64,000 bases of DNA from Curtobacterium poinsettiae. GTDB lineage: Bacteria; Actinomycetota; Actinomycetes; Actinomycetales; Microbacteriaceae. Positions 15,977 through 24,509 of this stretch are shown here, in pieces. The DNA is taken from assembly GCF_025677645.1 (NCBI RefSeq), contig NZ_CP106879.1, forward strand, positions 1,240,001 to 1,304,000. Direction: 5' to 3'. The notes under the pieces were generated by a model. It had not been told where the DNA came from. It did not search any database and saw only the letters and a program-made list of their open reading frames with translations. Position numbers and translations under genes: made by a program. Positions within the stretch are counted from its first letter, which is position 1. The number at the start of each line of letters is the position of its first letter.

Positions 15977-16861
15977 TCAGTCGGTCCGCTCGGCGGCTCG
16001 GATCTCCTCGATGCGTTCGCCCTGCCCGCCGATCTGCTCCAGCTCGTGCGCCAGCTGTTCGAGCTCGGCACCGCCGGCCATCATGCCGGTCAGTTCCGGC
16101 AGGGTGATCTCGTCCTTCTCGAAGTAGCCGATGCTCTTGCCCCGTCGGAGCAGCAGGAACCGGTCGCCGACGGGGTAGGCGTGGTGGGGGTTGTGGGTGA
16201 TGAAGATGACGCCGAGACCACGATCGCGCGCTCGGAGGATGTACTTCAGCACGACCCCGGACTGCTTCACCCCGAGTGCGGCGGTGGGTTCGTCGAGTAT
16301 CAGGGCCTTGGCGCCGAAGTAGACGGCCCGGGCGATGGCGACGCACTGACGCTCACCGCCCGACAGGGTGCCGATCGGCTGGTCGACGTCGCGCAGGTCG
16401 ATGCCTATCTCGAGTAGTTCGTGCTTCGTGATGTCCTTCATCCGCTGGACGTCGAGCACTCCGAGGCGCTTCCGGAGCTCCGAGCCGAGGAAGAAGTTCC
16501 GCCAGATGGGCATGAGCGACACGACCGCCAGGTCCTGGTAGACCGCGGCGATGCCGGCGTCGAGCGCTTCGCGTGGCGAGGAGAGTCTCCGGTCCTCACC
16601 CATGATGGAGAACGTCCCGGCCGAGTGCTCGTGCAGGCCGGCGATGATCTTGATCAGCGTGGACTTGCCGGCACCGTTGTCACCGAGGACGCACGTCACG
16701 CGGGCTGCGTCGACGTCCATCGAGATGTCGGACAGCGCGATGACGTTGCCGTAGTGCTTCCCGACGTCGCGCAGGGAGATCAGGTGCGGTGCGCCGGCGA
16801 CGGTCTCGGAGCTGTCGGAGACCGGGACTGCGACGGATTCGGTGGTGGGTGTGTCGGTCAT
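15977..16861 (-). CDS. Sugar ABC transporter ATP-binding protein (FrcA-like, single domain)
   Basis: A 294-residue ATPase with one ABC domain: Walker [10 protein letters not shown] near 65, Q-loop YQDLAV, signature [15 protein letters not shown] near 169, Walker [11 protein letters not shown] near 190. Ribose/xylose-type (CUT2) importers normally use a fused two-domain ATPase of about 500 residues; the single domain here matches the FrcA type, which dimerises. The ATG at 16861 shares one base with the permease stop (TGATG). It is the last gene of the SBP-permease-ATPase operon. Confidence 0.9.
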   Translation of the reverse strand: MTDTPTTESVAVPVSDSSETVAGAPHLISLRDVGKHYGNVIALSDISMDVDAARVTCVLGDNGAGKSTLIKIIAGLHEHSAGTFSIMGEDRRLSSPREALDAGIAAVYQDLAVVSLMPIWRNFFLGSELRKRLGVLDVQRMKDITKHELLEIGIDLRDVDQPIGTLSGGERQCVAIARAVYFGAKALILDEPTAALGVKQSGVVLKYILRARDRGLGVIFITHNPHHAYPVGDRFLLLRRGKSIGYFEKDEITLPELTGMMAGGAELEQLAHELEQIGGQGERIEEIRAAERTD

Positions 16862-17901
16862 CACTTCTGCTCCGCTCGCTTCTTCACGATGAGGTTGATG
16901 ATCGTGGCCAGTAGGAGCATCAGCCCGAGGAAGAACTTGAACCAGTCCGGGTTCCACTGCGCGTAGACGATGCCCTTGTTGGCCATCCCGAAGATGAACG
17001 CACCGATCGCTCCGCCCAGTGCCGATCCGTACCCGCCGGTGAGCAGGCATCCGCCGATCACCGCGGCGATGATGTAGAGGAACTCGTTCCCCACTCCTTC
17101 GCCGGACTGCACGACGTTGAAGGCGAACAGGTTGTGCATCCCGGCGATCCAGGCGCAGAACCCGACGCCCATGAACAGGCCGATCTTGGTCTTGGTGACG
17201 GGGACGCCGACCGCGCGGGCGGCGTTCTCGTCGCCGCCGACGGCGAAGATCCAGTTGCCCACGCGGGTCCGGAGCAGGATGAACGACGCGATCGCGACGA
17301 GGACCACCCAGATGAAGACGGTGACCTTCACGTTCACGCCGCCGATCGGGATGTCGGCCGCGAACACCTGCTGTGCGACGGCGAACCCGTCGAGCTGTGA
17401 CACGTCGGGTGACGAGACCCCGCCGGCGATGATGCGGGTGATCGCGAGGTTCAGTCCGGTGAGCATCAGGAACGTCGCCAGGGTCACGATGAAGCTGGGC
17501 AGCTTGGTCCGGACGAGGATCCAGCCGTTCAGGGCGCCGACGCCGAGCGACAGGACGAGGCCGAGCGCGACGCCGACCCAGATGTTCGTCGCGAAGTACC
17601 AGGAGAACAGGCTCGCGGTGAGCGAGGACGAGATGACGCCGACACCGGCGGACAGGTCGAACTCCCCGCCGATCATGAGGAGTGAGACGCCGACGGCCAT
17701 GATGCCGATCGTCGACGAGCCGTACAGGACGGTGGAGATGGAGTCGGCCTGCACGAAGACGGGAGCGATGATCGCGAAGAACACGAACATCGCGATCGCC
17801 CCGACGACGGCACCGACCTCGGGACGGCTGAGGGCTCTGCGGAGTGGACTGCGGCGGGCGATGCGTTCGTCGCCGGCCGGGATGGCGGTTGCGGTGGTCA
17901 T
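16861..17901 (-). CDS. Sugar ABC transporter permease (CUT2/FrcC type)
   Basis: A 346-residue permease with about nine to ten membrane helices. Family features include [23 protein letters not shown] near 65-87, [20 protein letters not shown] near 134-154 and [12 protein letters not shown], the cytoplasmic coupling region, near 220. It forms the membrane channel for the substrate delivered by the lipoprotein encoded upstream. A strong hairpin lies between it and the binding-protein gene, and it overlaps the ATPase gene by one base. Confidence 0.92.
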   Translation of the reverse strand: MTTATAIPAGDERIARRSPLRRALSRPEVGAVVGAIAMFVFFAIIAPVFVQADSISTVLYGSSTIGIMAVGVSLLMIGGEFDLSAGVGVISSSLTASLFSWYFATNIWVGVALGLVLSLGVGALNGWILVRTKLPSFIVTLATFLMLTGLNLAITRIIAGGVSSPDVSQLDGFAVAQQVFAADIPIGGVNVKVTVFIWVVLVAIASFILLRTRVGNWIFAVGGDENAARAVGVPVTKTKIGLFMGVGFCAWIAGMHNLFAFNVVQSGEGVGNEFLYIIAAVIGGCLLTGGYGSALGGAIGAFIFGMANKGIVYAQWNPDWFKFFLGLMLLLATIINLIVKKRAEQK

Positions 17902-17937
17902 GAGGGTTCCGTTCTGCGGGTCCGGTCTGGAGGGTCG

Positions 17938-17971
17938 GCGTGGGTCCGCAGCGTCGGCTGCGGACCCACGC
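17938..17971 (-). terminator. Strong intercistronic hairpin between binding protein and permease
   Basis: A perfect 15-bp stem GCGTGGGTCCGCAGC / GCTGCGGACCCACGC with a four-base loop, ten bases past the binding-protein stop. No T-run. Hairpins here usually protect or partly terminate the message, so the binding protein is made in excess over the membrane parts. Confidence 0.75.
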
Positions 17972-17980
17972 GGGGCCGGA

Positions 17981-18970
17981 TCAGCGGATGCCCTGCTCCG
18001 CGTACTCCAGGACGGCGTCGACGTTGTCCCGGTCGACGATGGTGGGGCCGGTGAGCGTCGGCTGGCCGCCGCCGAGTTCGAAGCCGCCCTGCTCGTACAT
18101 GACGAGAGAGTCGACGGCTTCGTAGCCCTGCAGGAACGGCTGCTGGTCGACGGTGAAGAGCACATCGCCGTCCTTGACGCTCTTCGCGAGGTCGGCGTTC
18201 AGGTCGAACGACGCGATCTTCACGTCACTGCTGGCTGCGGCGACGGCCTTCTGGATGACGGCGGTGTACGGCGCACCGAGGCCCACGATCGAGTCGGCGG
18301 TCTCGTCCGCCTGCAGCTTCGCGGTGACGGTCGACTGCACGGCGCTGTTGTCGGTGCCGTTGACGTAGAGCGTCTCGGTGTCGGGGAGGACCTTCTTGAT
18401 GCCGGCGCACCGCTGGTCGAGTGCCACGTTGCCCTGTTCCTGCACGACGCAGATCGGCTTGCTGAGGCCCTCCGCCTTGAGCTCGTCACCGACCGCAGCA
18501 CCGGCCACGTCCTCGTCCTGGCCGAAGTGCGCGAGGATGCCGAGGTCCTTGTAGGCGGCGCTCCCGGCGTTGAGGGAGACGACCGGGATGCCGGCCTCGG
18601 TCGCCGCCTCGACGGAGCTCTTCAGCGCGTCGGGCTTCGCGAGCGACACGGCGATGCCGTCGACCTTCTGGTCGGTGTACTGCTGCACGAGCTGCGCCTG
18701 CTTCGACCCGTCGGGGTCCGACGCGTAGACGAGCTTGACACCGTTCTTCTTCGCGGCGTCCTCGGCGCCCTTGCGGACGATGTCCCAGAAGGTGTCGCCG
18801 GCGGACGCGTGTGTGACCAGGGCGATGGTGAGCCCGGAGCTCTTGCCGCCGCTGGAGGCTCCAGCGGCATCGTTCGTCGTGCGACCGCCCTGGCTGGAGC
18901 AGCCGGCCAGGGCGAGGGTTCCTGCTGCGACGACGGCGGTCAGGCTGATGAGTGCAGGGATGCGCTTCAC
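17981..18970 (-). CDS. Sugar ABC transporter substrate-binding lipoprotein
   Basis: A 329-residue periplasmic-binding-protein type I protein. The signal peptide ends in the lipobox LALAGC, so it should be a membrane-anchored lipoprotein. The mature part begins LTIALVTHASAGDTFWDIVRKGAEDAA, typical of ribose/galactose/inositol-type binding proteins, and SFDLNADLAKSVKDGDVLFTVDQQPFLQGYEAVD near 265 matches the C-terminal lobe. The GTG at 18970 follows AAAGGAG. The promoter, 165 bases upstream, carries the paired CACGTG operator. Substrate probably a cyclitol or monosaccharide; not proven. Confidence 0.92.
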   Translation of the reverse strand: MKRIPALISLTAVVAAGTLALAGCSSQGGRTTNDAAGASSGGKSSGLTIALVTHASAGDTFWDIVRKGAEDAAKKNGVKLVYASDPDGSKQAQLVQQYTDQKVDGIAVSLAKPDALKSSVEAATEAGIPVVSLNAGSAAYKDLGILAHFGQDEDVAGAAVGDELKAEGLSKPICVVQEQGNVALDQRCAGIKKVLPDTETLYVNGTDNSAVQSTVTAKLQADETADSIVGLGAPYTAVIQKAVAAASSDVKIASFDLNADLAKSVKDGDVLFTVDQQPFLQGYEAVDSLVMYEQGGFELGGGQPTLTGPTIVDRDNVDAVLEYAEQGIR

Positions 18971-19139
18971 GGGGGACTCCTTTGTCTCGTGTTCCGATCC
19001 CGTCGTCCGGCGGTGGACGAGCGGGCGCCTGGTGCTGTGGGACCGGCTCGTCGGGTGTGACATCTCCGTCGATGCCGACCGGTCTCCGAGCGGTGCCGCC
19101 GGGTCGATCCGGCGTTCCTGCTGAGGATTGTGAGGAAAG

Positions 19140-19164
19140 TAGCACGTGCAACTCGCACGTGCTA
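19140..19164. promoter_or_regulatory. CACGTG operator 1 at the ABC importer promoter
   Basis: TAGCACGTGC-N5-GCACGTGCTA, a perfect inverted repeat with two CACGTG cores 13 bases apart. On the minus strand TACTTT (19141-19136) fits a -10 box, so the operator covers the -35/-10 region for the binding-protein gene. The right half also overlaps the TAG stop of the GntR gene. Confidence 0.75.
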
Positions 19165-19827
19165 GTGCCAGTTTTGTTCTTTGTCGGAACCAGTGGTGCG
19201 TTGCTCCTGGAGCGGCTCTGCGGACTCGACGGAGAACACGCTCGGCGAGAGCTGCGCGACGATGCTGCACGTCCGACCGGTGAACAGGTCGGCGATGTCG
19301 GTGCGGATCCGCAGCATGAGGGTCGTTCCCGTCGTCGCCGGGTCCAGGTCGACCCGCGTCCGGCGTCGGCAGCCTTCCCATCCACGGTTCCCGCCGAGGA
19401 CGTCGATGTCCGCGAGCTCGTCGGGGGTCTTCCACGAGGCGGGGTGCAGGGTGACCTGGAACTGTCCGACGGTTGCTCCGTGCGCGACGGCCGTCACCTG
19501 CACGGACGGTCCGGAAGGGACATCCGGCAGGAGGGCGAGGGCTTCGGTGGCGTGGATCCGGACGGTCGTCGTCGGCGGCATCCGTTGCGCCGTGGTGACG
19601 AACGTACCGATGCCCTGACGTCGCTGGACGAGGCCCTGAGCGGCGAGGTGACGAACGGCGCGGACGACGGTGTGTCGACTCGCACCGAAGGAGCCCGCGA
19701 GTTCGTGCTCCCCGGGGAGTCGCGAGCCGACGGGGAGCGAGCCGCTGGTGATCGCCTGCTCGATCGCCGACGCGATTCCCCGCCACAGGAGGGCGTCCGG
19801 GGTGGCGGGGAACGCGTCCGACGGCAC
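19162..19827 (-). CDS. GntR family transcriptional regulator
   Basis: A 221-residue protein with an N-terminal GntR winged helix: LWRGIASAIEQAITSGSLPVGSRLPGE and ASRHTVVRAVRHLAAQGLVQRRQGIGTFV near 49-77. The C-terminal part (about 85-221) is shorter than FadR-type domains and only loosely recalls UTRA, so the effector class is uncertain. The GTG start lies two bases after the isomerase-like gene stop, so it is co-transcribed as the third gene of that operon. It may sense a pathway sugar. Confidence 0.85.
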   Translation of the reverse strand: MPSDAFPATPDALLWRGIASAIEQAITSGSLPVGSRLPGEHELAGSFGASRHTVVRAVRHLAAQGLVQRRQGIGTFVTTAQRMPPTTTVRIHATEALALLPDVPSGPSVQVTAVAHGATVGQFQVTLHPASWKTPDELADIDVLGGNRGWEGCRRRTRVDLDPATTGTTLMLRIRTDIADLFTGRTCSIVAQLSPSVFSVESAEPLQEQRTTGSDKEQNWH

Positions 19828-19829
19828 GT

Positions 19830-20645
19830 TCAGACAGCGCTGGGTTCGGCCACCGGGAACGCTCGGCGGAAGGCTGCCAGGGCGTCCTCGCTCGAGTCGC
19901 GTGCCCAGCCCTCGAGGCCGACCACGCCGGTGTACCCGATGCGTGTCAGGGCCCGTGCGACGGCCGGGTAGGCGATCTCGCCGGTGCCCGGCTCGAACCG
20001 TCCGGGCACGTCGGCCACCTGGATCTCTCCGATGAGCGGCTGTGCTCGCTGGATGAGCTCGATGAGGTTCCCTTCACCGATCTGCGCGTGGTACAGGTCG
20101 AGGTTGAGCCGGAGGTACGGGCTGTCGACCGCCTCGACGAGCGTGATGGTGTCGGCCGCGCGGGCGAACGGCGTGCCGGGGTGGTCGACCGCGGTGTTCA
20201 GGTTCTCCAGCGTGAAGACGCGTCCGGCTCGCTCACCGAGTGCGGCGACCTGCTCGAGCGTGTTCGCCGCGGTCAACCAATCGGCCGCCGACACCGTCTC
20301 GCGGGGGAGCACGGGGAGCCCGGATCCATCGAGGCCGGTGCCGTGCAGGTTGAGACGGGGGCTGTCGATGACGGCGGCGGCCTCGAGTGACTGTTCCGCG
20401 GTGCGGAGGAGTTCGGCGATGCCGTCCTCGTCTGTCAGGTTGCCTGCCAAGTACCCGGTCATCGACGAGAAGGTCGCTCCGGTGTCCGCCAGGGCGGCCA
20501 GGTCCTTGGTCGTCCAGTCCCAGATCTCCACCTGGAACCCCCGCTCGTCGAGCGCGCGCACCCGCTCCTCGAACGGGAGATCGGTGAAGAGCATCTCCGC
20601 CGACGCGGCGAGCGTCACGCCCCGAGCCTCGGTCGGCACACTCAC
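19830..20645 (-). CDS. TIM-barrel sugar isomerase (hydroxypyruvate isomerase family)
   Basis: A 271-residue xylose-isomerase-like TIM barrel. Metal-ligand regions are visible: VFTLENLNT near 149, LRLNLDLYHAQIGEGNL near 182-198, IGEIQVADVPGR near 210 and VVGLEGWAR near 246. The closest family pattern is hydroxypyruvate isomerase (Hyi), which overlaps with inositol-pathway isomerases such as IolI and IolE. The GTG at 20645 overlaps the dehydrogenase stop (GTGA), so the two act together, probably on an inositol- or sugar-derived ketone. Confidence 0.85.
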   Translation of the reverse strand: MSVPTEARGVTLAASAEMLFTDLPFEERVRALDERGFQVEIWDWTTKDLAALADTGATFSSMTGYLAGNLTDEDGIAELLRTAEQSLEAAAVIDSPRLNLHGTGLDGSGLPVLPRETVSAADWLTAANTLEQVAALGERAGRVFTLENLNTAVDHPGTPFARAADTITLVEAVDSPYLRLNLDLYHAQIGEGNLIELIQRAQPLIGEIQVADVPGRFEPGTGEIAYPAVARALTRIGYTGVVGLEGWARDSSEDALAAFRRAFPVAEPSAV

Positions 20646-21712
20646 GCGACGCCCCCGTCCTCGCCGAAGCGCACGACCGTGTTCCGTTCGACCGATGCGC
20701 GACAGGCGAGGGCGATCGCGAGGGCTGCCCTGGCGTCCTCGCCGCGGGCGCCGACGACCTCGCCGGTCCGGACCGCTTCGGCGAACGAGGCAAGCTCGTC
20801 GGTGTACGCCTGGTGGAAGAGGTCGATGTTCAGTCGAGTGGTGTCGGTCGACTCGCCGTCGGCACCGTAGTAGCGCATGGACGTCGCGCGGACGTCGCCC
20901 GCCGTGACCATGCCGGCGTCGCCGAAGACCTCGCCGCGGACGTCGTACCCGTAGACGGCCGAGAAGTTCGCCTCGGCGACCGCGATGGCACCGTTGTCGT
21001 AGCGGATCGTGACGACGGCGGTGTCGAGCAGGCCGCCGTCCTTGAAGTCGGGAGCCACGAGTGCGTCCGCGAGGGCGACGACCTCGACCGGCTTCGCGCC
21101 GGCGTTGAACCAGTTGAGCGTGTCGAAGTCGTGGATGAGGGTCTCGTTGAAGATGGTCCACGGTTTGACGGCCCCGGGGTTCGCGAGCCCGGGGTCGCGC
21201 GTCAGCGACCGGAGCAGCTGCGGAGTGCCGACCCTGCCGTCACGGACGACCCGCCCGGCGGTGGCGAAGTCGGTGGAGAACCGGCGGTTGAAGCCGACCT
21301 GCAAGGGGACGCCGGCGCTCGACGCCGCAGCGATGGCGCGGTCGGCGTCCTCGAGTGTGAGGGCCATCGGCTTCTCGACGAACACGGCCTTGCCCGCCTC
21401 TGCGGCGCGGACCACCAGATCCGTGTGTGTGAACGCCGGAGAAGCGATCACGACGCCGTCGATGTCCGGCTCGGCCAGCAGTTCGGCGGCGTCGAGGAAC
21501 GTCCTGTCGACTCCGAGCGGGCCGGCGACGCGTTGTGCGGCACCGGGGACGGGGTCGGCGACCGCGGCGAGGGCTGCACCAGGGAGCCGACGGGCGATGG
21601 ACTCGGCGTGGAACGCGCCGATCCAACCGGAGCCGATCAGCCCCAGCCGGACGGGGCGGGTCGGGCCGGCTCGGCCGGACGAGGCCTCGGCGACGGGGGT
21701 GGAGAGGGTCAT
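20642..21712 (-). CDS. Gfo/Idh/MocA family oxidoreductase (inositol 2-dehydrogenase-like)
   Basis: A 356-residue NAD(P)-dependent dehydrogenase. The N-terminal Rossmann motif GLIGSGWIGAFHAES is near 24-38, the active-site lysine in VFVEKPMAL near 112, and GFNRRFSTDFA followed by NETLIHDFDTLNWF gives the Asp/His pair typical of inositol 2-dehydrogenases. It would oxidise a cyclitol or sugar to the keto form. The ATG at 21712 follows GGAGG by five bases. First gene of the operon with the isomerase and GntR genes, under the CACGTG operator at 21773. Confidence 0.88.
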   Translation of the reverse strand: MTLSTPVAEASSGRAGPTRPVRLGLIGSGWIGAFHAESIARRLPGAALAAVADPVPGAAQRVAGPLGVDRTFLDAAELLAEPDIDGVVIASPAFTHTDLVVRAAEAGKAVFVEKPMALTLEDADRAIAAASSAGVPLQVGFNRRFSTDFATAGRVVRDGRVGTPQLLRSLTRDPGLANPGAVKPWTIFNETLIHDFDTLNWFNAGAKPVEVVALADALVAPDFKDGGLLDTAVVTIRYDNGAIAVAEANFSAVYGYDVRGEVFGDAGMVTAGDVRATSMRYYGADGESTDTTRLNIDLFHQAYTDELASFAEAVRTGEVVGARGEDARAALAIALACRASVERNTVVRFGEDGGVA

Positions 21713-21772
21713 GGGTGCCTCCAGCACATCGTTGTGCGGCGCTGTCCTGCACAGCAGCCGGTGCGGGCAAGG

Positions 21773-21796
21773 TAGCACGTGCTAGGCGCACGTGCC
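21773..21796. promoter_or_regulatory. CACGTG operator 2 between dehydrogenase and LacI genes
   Basis: TAGCACGTGCTA followed by a second GCACGTGCC; the two CACGTG cores are again 13 bases apart. On the minus strand CTGGCA (21798-21793) and TACCTT (21774-21769) form -35/-10 boxes with 18 bases between them, inside which the operator lies. Being in the divergent region, it can also autoregulate the LacI gene. Confidence 0.75.
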
Positions 21797-21865
21797 AGTA
21801 CACGTCCGCCTCGCGGTCGCTCGCGTCGTCCACGGCAAACGGCCGGGCGCGTGCCACGATGGGGT

Positions 21866-22861
21866 GTGCCCGAACAGCGCCCGACGATGAAGGACGTTGC
21901 TGACAAGGTGGGAGTGTCTCGTCAGCTCGTCTCGCTCGTGTTGCGCGATCTCCCCGGCGCGAGCGGCGAGACCAGGCGGCGCGTGCGAGAAGTGGCGCAG
22001 GAGATCGGCTACTACCCCGATGCCTCCGCTCGGGTCCTCCGCGGGCACCGGAGTTTCCAGCTCGGTGTCCTCTTCACCATGCACGAGCCGTTCGAGATCG
22101 ACCTCGTCGAAGCGCTGCTGCGCGAGGCCTCGTCGAGGGGGTACTCCCTGGTGTTGGGGCCGCTGACCGCCGAGCGCACACAGCGCAGCGTCGTCGCTGA
22201 GCTGCTGGGGCAGCGGATCGAAGGCCTCATCGTCCTCGCCGCTGACGGAGGCGGTTCCCGCATCTCCGACCTGCCCGAGCGGATCCCGGTCGTGCAGCTC
22301 GGTGGCCCGCGCAGTGACGGCCCGGTGGACGACGTCCGCGTCGACGACCAGATCGGCATCGCCCTGCTCCTCGACCACCTCGTGGGACTCGGGCACCGCG
22401 CCATCACCCACGTCACCGGCGGGGCGGGTCCGAACGCCGCCGAGCGGCGGAGCGAGTACTGCGCGGCGATGACCGGACGAGGCCTCGCTCCGGACGTCGT
22501 CGAGGCCGAGTACACCGAGGAGGCCGGGGCACATGCAGCAGAGGTCCTGCTCGCCCGGCCGGATCTCCCGACCGCGATCCTCGCCGCGAACGACCGGTGC
22601 GCGACGGGGGTGCTCGGCACGCTCGTCCGTCGGGGGATCGCCGTCCCGAACGACGTCTCGATCGTCGGGTTCGACGACAGCTCGGTCGCGCGCCTGCCCT
22701 ACGTCGAGCTGACCACGGTCCGTCACGATCCGCGGCGGCTCGCGGCGCAAGCGCTCGACGCCGTCACCGCACGCATCGATTCCCCCGGGGCTGAGCGCGT
22801 GGCCCGCCGCGATGCGCCCGAACTCGTCATCCGCCGCAGCACGGGCCCGGCACGCTCCTAG
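21866..22861 (+). CDS. LacI family transcriptional regulator
   Basis: A 331-residue LacI protein. The N-terminal HTH MKDVADKVGVSRQLVSLVLRD is at about 7-27 with hinge helix YYPDASARVLRG; the rest is a periplasmic-binding-protein-like sensor with FTMHEPFEIDLVEALLREA, HRAITHVTGG and DVSIVGFDDSSVARLPYVELTTV. The GTG at 21866 places the HTH at the very N-terminus, as in the family. It is divergent from the dehydrogenase operon and is the best candidate to bind the CACGTG operators at 19140, 21773 and 22918. Confidence 0.92.
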   Translation: MPEQRPTMKDVADKVGVSRQLVSLVLRDLPGASGETRRRVREVAQEIGYYPDASARVLRGHRSFQLGVLFTMHEPFEIDLVEALLREASSRGYSLVLGPLTAERTQRSVVAELLGQRIEGLIVLAADGGGSRISDLPERIPVVQLGGPRSDGPVDDVRVDDQIGIALLLDHLVGLGHRAITHVTGGAGPNAAERRSEYCAAMTGRGLAPDVVEAEYTEEAGAHAAEVLLARPDLPTAILAANDRCATGVLGTLVRRGIAVPNDVSIVGFDDSSVARLPYVELTTVRHDPRRLAAQALDAVTARIDSPGAERVARRDAPELVIRRSTGPARS

Positions 22862-22917
22862 TCGCTCCGAGGCGCTGCGCTGCGCTCGACCGTCGGGTGA
22901 GTACTGTCCACGGCGAC

Positions 22918-22929
22918 TAGCACGTGCTA
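22918..22929. promoter_or_regulatory. CACGTG operator 3 at the MFS transporter promoter
   Basis: TAGCACGTGCTA, a perfect 12-bp palindrome, overlaps the -10 box TACTGT (22928-22933). TGTCCA at 22905-22910 lies 17 bases upstream as a -35. Only one clear CACGTG core here. A bound repressor would block RNA polymerase. Confidence 0.75.
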
Positions 22930-22968
22930 CTGTCCTCGTCGTCGCCTTGTCAGGACAAAGGAGTTCCC

Positions 22969-24420
22969 ATGTCGAGCACCACCGACCGCACCCCGGCCGA
23001 GCGGGTCCCGCTGCCCCCACTCACGCATGGGCCACACCGGAAGCGCCTGGGCGTCGTCGCCCTCGTCGCGACCTTCGGTGGCCTCGCCTTCGGGTACGAC
23101 ACGAGCGTCATCAACGGCGCCCTCGACCCGATGGTCCGCGAGCTCGGGCTCACCCCGCTCACCGAGGGGGTGGTCACGAGCTCCCTGCTCTTCGGCGCCG
23201 CCGTCGGCGCCATTCTGGGTGGTCGCCTGTCGGACGCGTGGGGACGGCGGAAGACGCTGATCCTCCTCGCCACCCTCTTCTTCGTCGGCACCCTCGTCTG
23301 TGTCTTCGCTCCGACGTTCGGTGTGATGGTCATCGGCCGGTCCCTGCTCGGTCTGGGGGTCGGCGGCGCGTCCACCGTCGTGCCGGTGTTCCTCGCGGAG
23401 CTGGCGCCGTACGAGATCCGCGGTTCGCTCGCCGGTCGCAACGAGATGATGATCGTCTCCGCCCAGTTGGCTGCCTTCGTCGTGAACGCGATCATCGGCA
23501 ACACCCTCGGCGAGGGCAACGGTGTCTGGCGGATCATGCTCTCGGTGCAGATCCTGCCCGCGATCGGACTGTTCGTCGGCATGCTCCGGATGCCCGAATC
23601 GCCCCGTTGGCTGGTCGATCACGGACGCACGGACGAGGCGCTGCGCGTGCTCGCCACCATCCGCTCGAAGGACCGCGCCGAGGCCGAAGTGCAGGACATC
23701 GCGCAGGTCGCGAGTGCGGACGCGGAGGTCGTCAAGATGGACTGGCGCAGCATCCTCCGGAACAAGTGGCTCGTCCGCATCGTGCTGATCGGCATCGGGA
23801 TCGGGGTCTTCCAGCAGCTCACCGGCATCAACTCGATCCTCTACTACGGCCAAACCGTCCTAAAGGAGGCGGGTTTCTCATCGAGCGCTGCGCTCATCGC
23901 CAACATCGCTCCCGGTGTGATCTCCGTGATCGGTGCGGTCGTGGCGCTCCGTATGATCGACCACGTCAGTCGCCGGAAGACCTTCATCGCGGGCTACGCG
24001 CTCACCACCCTCTGCCACCTGCTGATCGGCCTCGGCGCTCTGCTGCTCCCCGCCGGCAATCCGGCGCGACCGTGGGTCCTGTTCGTGCTCATCGTCGCCT
24101 TCGTCGGCTCGATGCAGACCTTCCTCAACGTCGCGACCTGGGTGACGCTGTCCGAGGTCTTCCCGCTGAAGATGCGGGCGTTCGGCATGGGGGTGTCGGT
24201 GTTCATGCTCTGGATCACCAACGCGTTCCTCGGGCTCTCCTTCCCGACGATCGTCAACGGGATCGGCATCACCGGCTCGTTCTTCGCCTTCGCGGTGGTG
24301 AACGCGGTCGCGCTGGTCTTCGTGACGAAGCAGCTCCCGGAGACCCACGGCGCCACCCTCGAGCAGCTCGAAGAAGACGTCACGACAGGGTCCATCCACG
24401 TCCGCACACCCCGTTCGTGA
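22969..24420 (+). CDS. MFS sugar porter (myo-inositol transporter-like)
   Basis: A 483-residue, 12-helix sugar porter. Motifs: GGRLSDAWGRRKTL near 84-97 (loop 2-3), PVFLAELAPYEIRGSLAGRNEMMIVSAQLAAF near 138-170, PESPRWL near 207, GVFQQLTGINSILYYG near 280. The NEMMIVSAQLAAFVVNAI stretch after RGSL resembles IolT-type inositol carriers more than glucose carriers. The ATG follows AAAGGAG. Controlled by the CACGTG operator overlapping its -10, so it belongs to the same regulon as the ABC importer. Confidence 0.9.
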   Translation: MSSTTDRTPAERVPLPPLTHGPHRKRLGVVALVATFGGLAFGYDTSVINGALDPMVRELGLTPLTEGVVTSSLLFGAAVGAILGGRLSDAWGRRKTLILLATLFFVGTLVCVFAPTFGVMVIGRSLLGLGVGGASTVVPVFLAELAPYEIRGSLAGRNEMMIVSAQLAAFVVNAIIGNTLGEGNGVWRIMLSVQILPAIGLFVGMLRMPESPRWLVDHGRTDEALRVLATIRSKDRAEAEVQDIAQVASADAEVVKMDWRSILRNKWLVRIVLIGIGIGVFQQLTGINSILYYGQTVLKEAGFSSSAALIANIAPGVISVIGAVVALRMIDHVSRRKTFIAGYALTTLCHLLIGLGALLLPAGNPARPWVLFVLIVAFVGSMQTFLNVATWVTLSEVFPLKMRAFGMGVSVFMLWITNAFLGLSFPTIVNGIGITGSFFAFAVVNAVALVFVTKQLPETHGATLEQLEEDVTTGSIHVRTPRS

Positions 24421-24439
24421 CCTGTACTACTGCCGTGAA

Positions 24440-24449
24440 GTGATATCAC
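24440..24449. promoter_or_regulatory. Palindrome upstream of the flavin monooxygenase
   Basis: GTGATATCAC, a perfect 10-bp palindrome, lies eight bases before a possible -10 TACTCT (24458-24463). It is a plausible site for the MarR regulator encoded as second gene of the operon. Confidence 0.4.
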
Positions 24450-24509
24450 AGTGAAGGTACTCTGATCGGCGGGGCAGCACTCCGCTGCCCGACGAGCAGA
24501 GGATCACCC

